Source: Eonycteris spelaea (lineage: Eukaryota; Chordata; Mammalia; Chiroptera; Pteropodidae). From it: a stretch of 64,000 bases of DNA. This document shows, piece by piece, positions 25,791-37,649 of this stretch (its first letter is position 1; each line of letters begins with the position of its first letter). The notes under the pieces were generated by a model. That model was not told the DNA's origin, did not search any database, and worked only from the letters and a program-made list of their open reading frames with translations. Where the stretch lies: contig PUFA01000003.1 in assembly GCA_003508835.1 (NCBI GenBank), positions 8,595,501 to 8,659,500 on the forward strand. Reading direction: 5' to 3'. The position numbers and the translations under genes were made by a program.

Positions 25791-25915
25791 CACATTATAC
25801 CTCCATTTTAATTATCCACTTCTTAAGGGAAGCCAAAATTATTCATTTTTTTGTCACCCACTGAATGGAATACAATGCCTTGAAATAATTACTGAATAAA
25901 TGCTAGAATTTGCAC
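25791..25915 (+). repeat. L2 LINE 3' terminus, right half
   Basis: After the antisense L1 the pyrimidine-rich L2-type sequence resumes and ends 'ctgaataaatgctagaattt', corresponding to the usual L2 end (AATAAATG...GAATG). This suggests one L2 split by the L1. Confidence 0.45.
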
Positions 25916-25919
25916 ATAA

Positions 25920-28430
25920 AAACAAAAAAAAAATTTTAAGTATTGTATCATTTGACTGGAAAAATGAATTCTACATCAAGAGTGTCTAACAATGCCAGAG
26001 TTAGTCATTGTTAAAATTGTACCAATTCTGTATATTTGCAAATATATATTTGTATATTATTTGTTCATAGATGTTCTTTCTCATAACAAAATAGATTTGT
26101 AATCCCAAGATACAAGGCCTAAATGAGCTATATTTTCAATATGTTAATTCCTAATCAGGACCTCCCTAAACTTTGAGTAATGGCAATTTGACTGTCAAAG
26201 TTGATTCAGCAAATATTTATTGAGTGCTTACTCTACTAGATACTAGTCTAAACAAGATATTGTGGGCAAAATCATTTCTGATTACTGATAAAGTTAATGA
26301 CTGCCAAGATATACATTAAGTTTTTCTCCCTATATCTAATATTTCAGGATCATATGCCATTCAATATATTTTAAATTTATGTCACTCTAGTGTAGAAATA
26401 AATCAATCTGAAAAGATTGAGACTAAAATCCTTTAACCTGAGTTCAAAATATTTTACTTCCACTCCTCAATTGCAAATAAATATATATACATATATTTTA
26501 ATGCTGAGATACTCGAATCCATAAAATTCACATTGACATTTAACTAGGAGATACATTTTTAACTATCTTTTTGCTTGTTGCTTTGACCTCATCAAATTTT
26601 CCATGCAAACTACATACTGGATGATTGTTTTTCTTCAATTACAGTTTAAATAGTAGAGGAAAAAAATATGTATATATATATAAGATCCACTGCATACATA
26701 TAGTATCCAAATGAATTTCAACATCTCTGTTTTGGCAGGCATTCAGATTTATAAACAGCAGTCTTTCATCTCGAATTATAGTCTCTATAAAGAGGCAAAA
26801 CAGATTGATTGATATTCATTCACCATAATTTACAAGAGCTGAGAATGCTTATCTCTTGATAAGGATGGCTAGAGGCCATCTGTAACAGATCACATGTAAA
26901 TGAAAGCTTGGAATATAAATTACATAGTCTCTTAAAATGTAATGCAACTGGACAAATGATATAAATGATTTTACATACCTCCCAAATGCTCTTCTATAAA
27001 TAAATGTCAAATAACTTTAAATTCAGTATAATTCTATTATGTTTGTATATTTAATATTTATATAAGAGAATGTGTTGTCCTTTATATATGAAGATAAAAT
27101 CACCCAGTCATGAGTAAAATGTGTGCTTTGAACTGTTGGAGGATTTATCAGTTTATAGTGAGTCACAGTTTCTCATCCTCCTTTTTGGTATATACTCATA
27201 AATTGAGTAGAATAGGTCAAGGAAAGAGTCCAAACGGTATTAATATACAAAAATAGTAAATGGAATTTTAGGCTTTGATAGTTTAAAATTTAAATAAAAT
27301 TTATTTAACTATGCATATAACCATGTTTTGACAATGATTTTAAAATTATTTTGCATTTTCTTACAGTTGTATATTTTCCATTCTAAAATAGCATGATTTC
27401 ATTCATATCAGTATATTACAGGAAATTCTTTGTATTTTAAAACAATTATAAATGGCATTTTATATGTGGGCCTGGTACATGATGTAAAACTGTTTCATAT
27501 GCACTTACAAAACCATCTAACAGAACTGAAGAAGCCCATTTGGACCCATGGGTCATAAGAATACTACATTGTTTAAAAGTATGAGGATATTGCTCAAAAA
27601 TCACTGCATAACCTAAGAAACTTTAATTTGAAAGCATAGCACAGAAACAAGAACCCAACTTTAGCTGTTTTCTTAAAAATATGGATACACAAATATGGAA
27701 CAGTTTGGGGAGGTTCTGGACATACATGATAAAGCATGAAAAATTATTCTGTAAATACTTGAGGGTATCTCTATCCAATTCTAATTTCATCATTTTATAT
27801 TGTCAGTTGAAAAATGGTAGATAAGTTGCCCTCTTCGTTCTGATTGTATAAATGTTTGGAAAAGTGAATTATATAAGAGTGAAGAAAAACACACACACAT
27901 ATTCGCTCACACATGTGCTCACACATATATACATCATATAATAAGATAAAAATTTACACTCTGTCAGTTAAGATGTTTTGCTATACTTAACAGAATGGCC
28001 ACATTAAAATCCCTTACACGATTAATATTTTGCGCACAATATTTTCCAGAGGCAGTGTTCTTTCTGGTTTGGTTCTGAGTCAAGCAGGTATCGTTACGAC
28101 CAAGTAGGTACTTTCTTTCCATTGGTCTGTCATCCTCCCATGTCAGCTCTATCCCTCTAGTGACTGCAAGATGGCTTCATATGTCCCAGGTTTCCTGTGT
28201 ACACACCACCACATCCAACAAAAAGAGTTGTACACTTTTGATCTTTTTCTAATTTACAGAAAATTAACTTTCCTGAAACCTCACAAAAGACTTTCCTTAG
28301 GTGCCACTGGCCATATTGAGTTTATATTCCAATGCTCTAAGTGCAAGGGAAGCTGATAAAGTAAGTCGATACACACATTAACTTTTTTCAAGGGGAAGCA
28401 GGCTCTGCTAGCAGAGAAGGGCTGGAGAGG
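25920..28430. other. Largely repeat-poor intronic DNA
   Basis: A short 'ttattgagtgcttactctac' word at 26218-26240 may be MIR/L2-derived. Positions 26735-26905 form a compact stretch rich in homeodomain- and GATA-type words, including facing GATA sites (CTTATC...GATAAG, 26848-26863). A CA/TA-rich run lies at 27885-27935. No gene was seen. Confidence 0.4.
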
Positions 28431-28434
28431 GAAA

Positions 28435-28445
28435 GGGGGGGGGGG
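28435..28445 (+). repeat. Poly-G tract of 11 bases
   Basis: Eleven consecutive G residues follow a purine-rich stretch. Its length is liable to sequencing error. Confidence 0.85.
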
Positions 28446-28561
28446 ATTACTTACAAGTTTGCTACATCTCTAGATTTGTCTAATTGACCCTACATTATTC
28501 AAAATTCATCCACCTACCTACCTATCCCTTTTTCCTCACTGAGTGAGCACGCTCTCTCTCC

Positions 28562-28563
<2 letters not shown>

Positions 28564-28595
<32 letters not shown>
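28564..28595 (+). repeat. (CA)16 microsatellite
   Basis: An uninterrupted CA run follows a CT-rich lead-in (28550-28563). It is likely length-polymorphic. Confidence 0.95.
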
Positions 28596-28597
<2 letters not shown>

Positions 28598-28599
28598 CT

Positions 28600-31500
28600 C
28601 TTCTGCTGCAATTATTGGCTTGTCAGTGAGATGCTGTTTATTATGATGTGCTAAGACATTATATGTACATTTCTCCACTATGTCCAGATTGTATATTAAG
28701 ACTCTTAAATCTTAGCTAGAGTTTTACCTTAAAAGATTCAGAAGACTTTGTTGTCAGCTGCAAAAACAAAGAGCTGTCACAGGTTTCTAGCTCTTTGAAA
28801 TTTTAATGTTAAATGGGGGTGGGGAGGATGAAGAAGAAAGAAGAAAAGAAAGTAGCCAAAATTTTTGTTGGACTTATGCACCTACTTTTAAGTTACCTGG
28901 GGAAAATGTAACCATTCCCAGTATCTAACATCTTTGTTCAAAATTCAAATAAAAAAATATGTTACATATTTTGTTCTACCTTATTCATTTTCCAAGAGCT
29001 ACTATGTTAGCTCTTTTGTCTAAAATAGTTTTTAGATGATAGGGTTGTGGATCATTTTTGCATGTAATTAATATAGAAACTACTCATCTAAATGAAAGTA
29101 TCTTTTAAAGAGCTAAGATTTAACATACAGATATTTAAGTGACTCCAACCTAATTCAGATTGATAAAAGTTTACAGTGAAAAGGGATTTTCAAGTGACTT
29201 ACCAGAATCTTGTAACTGTAGGCTTGTGTAAAGTCATTTATAGACAATATTGAAAATGATTATCAGAAATTATTGAGAGAGTATTCACAAAATACTAAAG
29301 TATGACTGCATCATTTCTCCCAAATGTGCATTTTATGAATTTTATTGCTGACGCATAGGCTCTTTCTAATTACTTTCTCAAAATTGAAATTTAAAAAAGA
29401 GTATCTAAGGATGAGTCACAAACAGCAAAATTAATATTTATCAACATGGAAACCCAAGCAGCCAAGTAAAAACAGAAGTTGCAAATCTTGATGATTCTAT
29501 TAACGCAAAATAATGAAAAGGCCAAATTCGGTTTATGTAAATTTTATGTGTCTATTGGTTGATGGCAGTCTTTTAAAATCATATCACCATGTTTTCTTTT
29601 AAGTCTCAGTGTTTATAAAATGAATGTTAATTTTCTCAAAAAGAATGCTATTTAATGTTAATGAAGCCATGTACCTGTGTGGGCCAAAATAAGCTTTTAT
29701 GTTGTCATTGCATTGAGGCCAATTATGTCCACTTACAAGTGGATGTATGCATTTTATTTTCCTTTAGCACTGGTCACCATATTGAGACCTTAATAAGTGT
29801 CACCTTGTCTGGGATTCTTTACTAGCACTACTTCAGCAAGAGAAAATGCCATGACATTGGCATCAGGTGCACAAATGGATCAGTATTTTTTAAGTCCCTG
29901 CCACTATATAATGAATCCATTTTTCTACTCTCCAAGCTAATCTCTACCCAACTTTCCCAATTAAAAAATCAGATAACTATGTAAGATTACACAGGAAATA
30001 GATGTATTCATGAAGATCCATAAAAAGTAATAAAATCTCAATTTCTGACCAAAAAAAAGGATCATTATGCACCATGAGCATGCACCTTTTCTTTCTCATG
30101 TTTGGAAAAATATCTTAGTTATTAAATAACAGATTCTCTTCAGGAACATATATGTTGAAAACATTGTTTCCCTCATATATCTATAGGACACAGAGTATTT
30201 GTATTATTGTATCTGGTTTGTGAAATCTTAAAGTTAGGAGGAAATGGCTATTTAGATGTTTGCACTTTCATAAAAACACTAAAGACAGTCAAACAGATTA
30301 CAGTTTCCATCATTTTGTTTTAATCAAAGTATGAAAACATCACAACATCTTGCTGATCAGAGTCATTTGGGACTGGAAACCACACACATTCACATCTTAA
30401 ACTGGGCAGAGTCAGAATCATAAAGTGGTTTTAGACCACAGCATAATTCATTAAATGATAACATAAATGGCCTGTGTTAGAGATGAAGTTGCCATCACTG
30501 AACTATTGCTAGAACATGAATTTTGATTAGATGTTCACAGCAGGCATTTGAGGGCCCTCAATCAAACATTTCTGAGGAGATTCATTCACACTTTAATTGG
30601 CAAAACATGAATTTGCAGCAAATCTACATACAATGGAAGGATTGTTGGCATTTACAGAATCCATCAGGAAGAGACTTTCTCTTGCAATACTTTAACTTAT
30701 TTATTTGTTAACTATTGCTTTTCTTTATGTAGCGAAACCACACTTAAAGGTTCAAGAAATAACATTCAACAAATAAGTATTCCTCCAAATCAAATTGTTG
30801 TAATTTAATCATTTATAGTACATTTATGTTTTATGGTATAAAACTAATTTTATAACTTCTTAGACATTTCTCATAACACTCCTTAAGATTTTGTTCAATT
30901 GGTAGGCAGGTATTTTACAGCTTTTGGAGGTGAATTTCTGCTGCCTTTGCAGTCTTTCAAAGAGCAGATATAAGATTTTGAGTTTTGCTGGTTTTTTAGG
31001 AATGGAAAATGTAATGTTGAATTTGTACATGTCCATTACTCTCATTTAGACAGGATTATTTGTGGGTAAAAAAAAAACTGCTAATTCATATAAATTTTCA
31101 ATATATAATATAGGAATTAAGCAAGTTTCATTGAGTCAACATACTATTCCATTTCATTATGTCTTTACAATTAAGAAAATAGGAAGAAACCTGAATTATC
31201 TTTTTTTCTGTCAAGTTCATCACTTCAAACAAAGAATAGGTAAAAAATGTCATTTCAGAGTTGAATAAATCCACAAGTAAAATCTAGTCTATTGCCTTCA
31301 TTTTATAAGTTAGCAAGGTGAGGTCACAAAAAGAGCCAAATTAATATTTGATTTGACTACAATAAACATATTCGTAAGGGCTGAAAATGATGCAAAGAAC
31401 AAAGCCATATGTTTTTACTCAATATTTACTGCATGCTTGCTTTGTGCTAGAGGCTGTACAATAGTGGGAAAAAAACAAATTCTGTCTGTTCCATGAAATT

Positions 31501-31790
31501 TAACTCATGGAAATAAAAAGCTTTAATTAAATATTCACATTTAGCACACATACCATCATAAAGCAAGATACATGCACAGAAGTAATTCTAATAAGAAAAA
31601 TCTTATGCCTGAAAAATGCATTGCTTGAGACAAGACCTGAAGTATGTATAGCCGTTTAACAGGTGAAAGGAGTTATGTATGGGAGGATGGTCTGAATTCC
31701 TAGCAGGGAACAACATATGCAAATGCCTTTGATGGGGAGAGGTGTCATGAATTTAAGGACAGGAACAAAGATAAATCAATGAACATCATC
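28600..31790. other. Repeat-poor intronic DNA
   Basis: No transposon was recognised over about 3 kb. Positions 30300-30700 have mixed-composition, non-repetitive sequence of the kind often found in conserved non-coding elements, but conservation cannot be judged from one sequence. A weak MIR/L2-like word occurs near 31420-31470. No gene was seen. Confidence 0.4.
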
Positions 31791-31799
31791 TAATCTGAA

Positions 31800-32290
31800 G
31801 AGAGAGAAAAGGGATTGAAAACAGTGAACACAACTTCAATGATTTACAAAAAAAATATCAAAAGTTCCATCATATGGGTACGAGAAGGAAAGGAGTCAGA
31901 GAATGGGGCAGAGGAAATATTTGAAGAAATAATGGGCAAAATTTTCTCAAATTTGATGACAGACACAGATTTATATAAAAATTTGTAAGAGTTAAGAATC
32001 TCATCAAATCCTGAGAATAAATACAAAGAAAACCCCACCTAATCATGTAATAGTGAAACTGCTGAAAACCAAAGATAAAATGATCAGCTTCAAAGCAACT
32101 AAAGAAAAAATGTCAGCTATAATTTCAAAAAATGAAAGTATTACAATATAATTTTAAGAAAGAAAAGAAAAAACAATGCAATTTATATAGAATAACAACT
32201 TGGATTATTGTTGATTTCTCACCAGTAAGCATGCAGGCTGGATGTCAGTGGAAAAATATCTTCTCAAAGTTTTGATTTATTAGTTTGTGC
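31800..32290 (+). repeat. L1M/HAL1-like ORF1 fragment
   Basis: 'gaggaaatatttgaagaaat', 'atagtgaaactgctgaaaac' and 'gcttcaaagcaactaaagaa' match the ORF1 RNA-binding and C-terminal region of an old L1 (L1M or HAL1). There is no intact frame. Confidence 0.65.
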
Positions 32291-32439
32291 TCTTTCATAT
32301 CTGTCTTTCAGATTATTATTTTTCTAACCTTGTAAATTAACAGGATATCTCACTGATTTCAGTCCTCCTCATTCTCCATAAAGAGGAGCATTCAAAGAGG
32401 CAAACACCAATTTGGCTATATCACAAAAATTCTAATATA

Positions 32440-32650
32440 TATTTTTTTATAATTTACTTTAAAATATTTTATAATTTCCAGTTTTATTTTTCATTGATGA
32501 GTTATTTAAAAGTGTGCTTTTTAAATCTCTGATTATATTTTCAATAATTCACTTTTAATTTTAACTTTACTAATTTGGGTCAAAATGGAATGTATGAATC
32601 AGAGTTTTAGAAATTTATTGAAATGTGTTCTTATGGTATAATGTGACAAG
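32440..32650 (-). repeat. Antisense L1 ORF2 5' fragment
   Basis: 'gatgagttatttaaaagtgt' and the following T-rich words are antisense L1 ORF2 endonuclease-end sequence. The fragment is short and diverged. Confidence 0.5.
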
Positions 32651-32769
32651 GAGAAAATTCTGAAAATGTTCTAAATTAAAATAGAGTGAGCAGAGAGTGA
32701 AAGAGACAGAGTTGTTAGTTAATTGATGAAGGCCATCTAACTAAAGACTTCTCACATTCTTTCTATGTC

Positions 32770-33175
32770 TATTGGAATTTCAGATTAATTTCCAGGTGAC
32801 TATTTCCTTAGATTATTTTATCCAGGTACCAAGTTATTTACATGTGGGCTTTCTGGACAGCTGCCCACAGTCAATACTCAGGAATGGACTTTTTTTTTTT
32901 TTTAAGACTGCACCTACCCCAGCTGGCCTCTTCACCTTTTCCCACCCCTTTGCTGATACCTAATGTCAATTCTTCCAGACTGATTACATCTTTCTTCCTC
33001 TCCACCCCCACCCCCCCACCCATACTTGATGTATAAAATCACAGGCAAACGCCCAGAGGATGGACACGTGCCTTTTCCACCTAGCCCTGCTGCTGGTGGG
33101 TTTGGACTTCATGCCCTAAGATCTTCTTACTGGCTAGCATTTTTAGCTCAATAAATCCTTTCTTAAAGAGTATTT
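32770..33175 (+). repeat. Possible LTR-like block
   Basis: A C-rich segment has a TATA-like 'gtataaaatc' (33030-33039) and, about 115 bp on, 'ctcaataaatcctttctt' with an AATAAA signal, the spacing of an LTR U3/R/U5. No proviral genes adjoin it. The family is not identified, and the block could be unrelated. Confidence 0.3.
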
Positions 33176-33639
33176 TCAACTCTGTAGAAGTTAAATTTTT
33201 ACTTAAAATATGTGTATCCAAGATTTACAAATGAAGAACACATTGAGAATATGATGAATGCTGTAACCGCTAGGTACAGACTAACTATATGTTCATTAGA
33301 CCAAGCTTGTTTACTGTTAAATTAAACTTCATATTTCTCTAGCAAAAATAGTCAAATCATGAGAGGTATATGATAAACATCACACTACAACATCGGCTTT
33401 GTAAATTGTCTATGTAATTTCATTAAATTCTGCTGCAAATATAATAAAGGTCATACTATCAGTAGCATACAAGTTTAGAATGTTTTCTTTTCATTTATAG
33501 AATGATTCTTTTTATCCAAAAAAATATCTTTACTAACAATGAAATTCTATTTAGTCTGAAGTAAATATACATTCACCTCTATGTTAATATTCATTGCAAT
33601 CTTAATTTTAAGCTGTAACTTTTTAATTTATTTATCACT

Positions 33640-34505
33640 TGTAAAGATTACATTAGCTGGACTTATATTTTTTATTTAACACTCTAATTTTGCCTCTTTA
33701 ATAAAAAAAGTCTAGTCCCTTTATTTTATTGCATTTAGTGATTACATTTAATTTTAATTTTGTTAATTATTTTATGCTACTTTCTTTTATGTGTTTTTCC
33801 CTCTTTATAACTTTTTTGCAATGTGCTAAAGTGATTTTTCATATTTCACTTTTTTCTCTACCAAATTGAACATCATTTTACTTATATTCTTATTGTAATA
33901 AAATATATTATTTTAAAATGTATAAAGTCCAAACCTGAACAAATATCTTACCCTTCCTTTTAATCAATACAAATTTAAATTCTTTAAATCTCACCAGTCA
34001 TCTTCCACTTAAAATGTAATTTTTGTCCAGAACTTTGCTACCACTTTTATTTTTTCTCAGTATGCCTTCATGTTTTCTAATTTTTATGTTTACCATTTCT
34101 TTTGACAGTCTAATTCCTTGACATCTCTGTATTCTTTCTTTCTAAAAGATACTTAAAATTTCTTTGGTGGGTGTCTATTATTGGTAAAGTCCTCTCAACT
34201 TTCATATGAAAATGTCGCATTACACCCTCTTATTCTCAGCATTTTGAAGTCATTTGGTTACCCTAATTGTTCTTAAGAAGTAAGCCACATTTATTAAATT
34301 GTTCTTAAATAGTTTTTTTTTTCTGTCTGCTTTTAAAGTTTTCTTTTTGTCTATGATTTTCTGATATTTTCCTATCATTTCTCTGGTAATTTTTTTTTTT
34401 CTTGTTTGATACTTGCTCTATTTCTTCAATGTGTGGATTCATCTCTTTCAAAGATTCTTGGTAATTCTAAACCTACTTGGTAAAATTACCAAGTCTGTAT
34501 GTATA

Positions 34506-34536
<31 letters not shown>

Positions 34537-34805
34537 GTATATGTATACACACACATATACATATGTGTATACACACACACACACACACATTCTTGCAAAG
34601 CTCATCTCCCTTATAGTCTATACTCTAACTATGGAGCTCTAATTAAATGTCTTTTTTGACCTCATTCTATTTTCTATGTGTCCTAACCTCTCTTTCCTAT
34701 TCTCTATTACTTTGTTCATCTATCAAACCTAAAGAAATTATCCAAGTTTATCTCTCAGTTCACAAATTCTTTATTAAATTGTGTCTAAGCTTCTGTTTAA
34801 CTTCT
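33640..34805 (-). repeat. Antisense L1M 5' part (left of LTR)
   Basis: T-rich words such as 'gcttttaaagttttcttttt' and 'ttcatctctttcaaagattc' follow the antisense order of an old L1 ORF1 and inter-ORF region. L1-like antisense continues on the far side of an inserted LTR. Confidence 0.55.
34497..34590. repeat. TG/TA/CA microsatellite with perfect 18-bp palindrome
   Basis: A (TG)n run passes through TATA words into a (CA)n run. Bases 34524-34541 and 34544-34561 are exact reverse complements separated by two bases, so the tract can form a hairpin or cruciform. The alternating purine-pyrimidine pattern also favours Z-DNA. Confidence 0.9.
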
Positions 34806-34809
34806 CCAC

Positions 34810-35070
34810 TGATGCTGGGAGAATGCCATGTGAGGACTGGAGTTATGCTGCCATACCAAAGGCACACCAAAGATTTTCAGCAAGCCAGCGGAAACCAGGA
34901 TTGAAGCGTGGAACAGCCTCTCTGCCTCGGCCCCAGGAGGAAATGGCCTTACTACCACCACCTGTACTTTGGGCTTCCAGCATCCAGAGCTTTGAGACCA
35001 TAAATTTCTGTTATTTTCTGTCACCCATGTTTTGGTACTTTGTTATGGCAGCCCTATAAAACTAATACAG
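34810..35070 (+). repeat. MaLR/MLT-type LTR 3' part
   Basis: 'atgccatgtgaggactggag', 'cacaccaaagattttcagca', 'ttgttatggcagccctataa' and the terminal 'aactaatacag' are diagnostic of a MaLR-type LTR. The 5' end is not recognisable. No internal genes are present. Confidence 0.65.
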
Positions 35071-35072
35071 AA

Positions 35073-35490
35073 TTTCCTATATATTTTTGTTTTACTTTTA
35101 AAAGCATGTGGTTCTTGTTTAAATCTTCCTCCCTTTGTTGATAAATATCTCATTTTTAAAAATATTTTGATTCTACATTTTAAAATAAATTTATTTACCA
35201 CATATGTTATACACAGTAATTTTAACATCTTAAGTTCTTGGAGATTGGATTCTTTTGCAATTTCCGCTGACTCTTAGCTATGGGTATAATTTTCAATTGC
35301 AAATTCAAGGTCAGTTGGGCTTTCTCTGCTGAAATCCTGGGAGTCCTGGGTTGAATATATGCCATTCCAAAGAAAGTGTATATCAGCATCACCAGCTTCA
35401 TACTCAGGTGCTAACGACCCTGATTTACTCATGAATTTCTTTGCTTGGGATCTCCCAGACTACACTGCTGTTGTACAGTTAAACCTCAAC
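35073..35490 (-). repeat. Antisense L1 5' part (right of LTR)
   Basis: T-rich then GC-mixed sequence resembles the antisense L1 5' UTR and continues the element interrupted by the LTR. Similarity is weak to moderate. Confidence 0.4.
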
Positions 35491-35499
35491 TCAACATAC

Positions 35500-36190
35500 G
35501 CAGGGGTCAGTGGTTATAAATGCTCATGAGACGTTTTCTTTCCTTTCCAGAGCCAGGCATTTCTGAGACTAAAATTTCTTTGCTATATTCTAGTCTACTC
35601 TTCACTGAAAATGAAATTCTTTAATGGTTTCAGCTTTATGAGGGGTCTCAATTCCACTTTCTCTTTTATGTGGTCCCAGGGCTATGTTTCCTGGCCCACA
35701 GTCAAGTGTCAAAATGATAATATCTGTTTTAATTAGTATTTTAAGTAGATGAAATCTAGTTAAAATAGGATGGCAGCTTCTAATGAAAAGAGAAGCAAGA
35801 ATGATCAAAAAGGATTTAAAAGGCAACATAATCAGGTCTGCCTGTATATACACACACAAAATGAGCTCCTTAAAGGGAAAAAAAATCTGGACTTATTTAT
35901 TTCTGTATCCACAGCATTAAATGTAGTTTTCACAGCATTCTCCACTAGTCCAAACAATACAAAATTTTATAGGTAACACCAGAAGATGAATCTTCAAAAT
36001 TCTGTAAATGTATAGTTCTAGCTTTTGTGACACAAGTGTAAAAATCAGAGACATCGGTAAATGATGGCATTGCAGAGTAGAAGACTTGAACATTCTCTAA
36101 AGTTCTTTTTTATGGCATAAGGTTTTAAAAAATCAGTGACACCAGTTAAGTCTAAAATATGGAAAGAATTCTTTCTACAATTAAAAAGCG
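35500..36190. other. Intronic DNA, nothing recognised
   Basis: No repeat family or gene was recognised. Short chance frames occur on both strands. Confidence 0.4.
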
Positions 36191-36196
36191 CAAACT

Positions 36197-36202
36197 TTTA
36201 TT
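36197..36202 (-). terminator. AATAAA polyadenylation signal candidate
   Basis: TTTATT on the + strand gives AATAAA on the minus strand, 155 nt past the stop of the unexplained 97-codon frame, with a T-rich stretch just beyond. Such hexamers are common by chance in AT-rich DNA. Confidence 0.3.
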
Positions 36203-36357
36203 ATGCAGTTAAACCAAACTGGTACAAGGTGGAGAAGCAGGGGACAGATTGCTGTAAGTATATAATTGTAAACGGTAGCTGGTGTCAGCCACTGGCACCA
36301 TCATAGAGTGTCATCAGAGCGGTAAGCAACATTAGAGTTGACAGGGAAATTAACATA

Positions 36358-36651
36358 TTACTTCTCATCAGAGTAGGAAAGAAACACTACAGTGAGGAAG
36401 AACCCTTTAGAAACTTCATTCTGAGTCACGGCTTTCGCCATTTCAATAAATTGGGCCACACAGCCATGTTGATTTGACAGCACTTCATTGGCTATTCTTC
36501 TATAATCAATAGATTCTTGGAAACAAACTGAACAAAATATGTACCCATAAATAAGTGGGGTTGTCTCAGTTTTGGTGCCAATCCATGATACAGTTCTCGC
36601 GATTCGAGGAGAAATAATAAAAATAAAGTTAAAATGGAATTTTTCATTAAG
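36358..36651 (-). other. Unexplained 97-codon open stretch without initiator, possible terminal exon or pseudogene relic
   Basis: On the minus strand a frame is open from just after a TAA (36652-36654) to a TAA at 36358-36360. Its only methionine is near the end (residue 71), so it is not an ATG-initiated ORF of normal length. The composition is less low-complexity than neighbouring chance frames, with CpGs near 36299-36330, 36427-36440 and 36598-36606. A pyrimidine-rich stretch ends at an AG near codon 20, and an AATAAA lies downstream, which together resemble a terminal exon or a decayed retrocopy 3' end. I do not recognise the peptide. A frame this long also occurs by chance in 64 kb, so the call is tentative. 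Confidence 0.25.
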
Positions 36652-37434
36652 TTAAACTCACTCAATTTAAAGTGCTCTTCTTGATTCTCAGATTAAATCC
36701 TTCCTAGTTTTTATTTGTTGTTAAGTTAAATTTTCTGTTATTTTATAAAATGCTGGTAGAATAGATGACAGAGTTCATTTTTAATGCTCTTATATCCTTA
36801 CGTGGCAAAACAAAAACCTGGAAAATTTGGTTTGGTCTCACATTTAAGATTTTTTAAATTTACCAGTCCATGAAATGAAAATTTCCAGGAACCTGTCTGA
36901 GAAGGGAACATATTGATATATTACACACAATGGTTCCTAATCCATTCAAGTCAGGCACTTTGCCATGACACTGAGGTACCAAAAGTCAGCTGCCAAGAGG
37001 AGAGAGATGATCAACTGAGAGGAATAAAAAACTGTTGGAATGAGTAAACAGGCTAATTCAGTGAAATCATTTGATGTAAAGGTTCTGTGTGGCAAGAGTA
37101 TCCAGAATGAAAGAGGATTTTTTTTCCCCCATACTGGCCCTGAACAAACAACAGAACAGTTTCTTATGGTGTAAGTCTCAAAAAAAGGTGAAGCTCAGCT
37201 GCTAATCAAAAACAGCAGCTCATTTTTGTCTTGACCTAAATTAATGTTAACAGTACATTTTCCTCCTAAGTTTCAACCTATGTAGAAGGGTTTTGATATT
37301 TTGTATAATAAGATAGAAGACAGAAAGAAAAAAAGATAGACACACACATATATACACAAAAAGAGAAACAGAGATAAGAGGAAAATGATATTCTATTGGC
37401 TCTTCACATTATCACTTCTGAATACACATTTTTA

Positions 37435-37645
37435 CTTAACAATTACTTCTATAGGATATACTATGTCCCAGACATTTTTCTTAGCATTCCACTAACATTA
37501 ATTCATTTAATCTTCATAAAAATCCCATGAGGTAAGTACTATATTCAGTTCATAGAAGAACAAAGTGAGATAAAGAGACATTAAGCAACTTGTCAAAAGT
37601 AAAATGTAATAGAGTGGAAATCAACACCAGGTTGTCACTTGCCTT
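37435..37645 (-). repeat. MIR SINE
   Basis: 'atactatgtcccagacattt', 'attaattcatttaatcttca' and 'atcccatgaggtaagtacta' are the antisense MIR words in the right order, followed by the core segment ('aagagacattaagcaacttg'). It is a well-preserved ancient SINE. Confidence 0.85.
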
Positions 37646-37649
37646 TAGA

